This document shows positions 5,210-5,243 of a stretch of DNA of 5,243 bases, one piece after another. Source of the DNA: Actinomycetes bacterium. GTDB lineage: Bacteria > Actinomycetota > Acidimicrobiia > Acidimicrobiales > Palsa-688. Numbering within the stretch: the first letter of the stretch is position 1; each line of letters opens with the position of its first letter. A program made the translations under genes and the position numbers. A model generated the notes under the pieces. It searched no databases. It was not told the DNA's origin and worked only from the letters and a program-made list of their open reading frames with translations. The stretch spans positions 1 through 5,243 of the forward strand of contig JAKAXN010000336.1 in assembly GCA_021816565.1 (NCBI GenBank), given 5' to 3'.

Positions 5210-5243
5210 GCCCCCTCCGCCTCGGTGCGCGGGTCGGGTCTCA
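5206..5243 (-). CDS. 3' tail of an upstream gene, 11 residues visible
   Basis: On the minus strand a frame enters from the right edge of the window and reads RPDPRTEAEGA before a TGA at 5208-5206. That TGA makes an ATGA overlap with the cheB start, exactly as at the three other junctions in the cassette. The hydrophilic, charged tail would suit the C-terminus of a CheA, CheW or receptor protein, but eleven residues cannot identify it. A competing reading is that the upstream gene ends at the TGA at 5243-5241, leaving a short gap before cheB. The call rests on the junction pattern and not on any protein similarity. Confidence 0.45.
   Translation of the reverse strand, partial: RPDPRTEAEGA

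Overview
The window is GC-rich (high by eye; not computed) and every gene I can support lies on the minus strand, so transcription runs from high to low coordinates. The very high G/C at third codon positions, short overlaps between genes and clear purine-rich ribosome binding sites suggest a motile high-GC bacterium. An actinobacterial (for example Acidimicrobiia-like) or other high-GC lineage fits, but no taxonomic marker is present and this is only an inference.

From about 5243 down to 2339 there is a compact chemotaxis cassette in the order cheB, cheR, cheY, cheX. These encode the receptor methylesterase, the receptor methyltransferase, a single-domain response regulator and a CheX-type phosphatase for phospho-CheY. 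All three internal junctions are ATGA overlaps of 4 bases. A fourth ATGA sits at the start of cheB and closes an open frame that enters from the right edge, so an upstream gene (perhaps cheA, cheW or a receptor gene) probably continues the operon outside the window. Together the four genes supply receptor adaptation (CheR adds methyl groups, CheB removes them) and signal output and reset (CheY carries the phosphate, CheX removes it). CheA, CheW and receptors are not in the window.

From 2338 to 2215 there is a 124-base non-coding gap with three small GC-rich hairpins. It separates the chemotaxis genes from a metabolic pair.

From 2214 to the left edge lie a complete thiamine-pyrophosphate enzyme of the pyruvate oxidase/acetolactate synthase superfamily (603 aa) and the N-terminal 134 residues of an FAD-linked oxidase of the glycolate/D-lactate dehydrogenase type. 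They are joined by a 1-base stop/start overlap (TGATG). This arrangement suggests a two-step 2-hydroxyacid to 2-oxoacid oxidation and decarboxylation module, but the substrates cannot be read from the sequence.

No RNA gene, mobile element, CRISPR array or long repeat was seen. The window looks like ordinary chromosome with well-known families. The points of most interest are the chain of overlapping start/stop codons, the CheX-based reset, the short loop in CheR that suggests tether-independent methylation, the long Pro/Ala/Gly linker in CheB, and the TPP/FAD gene pair.
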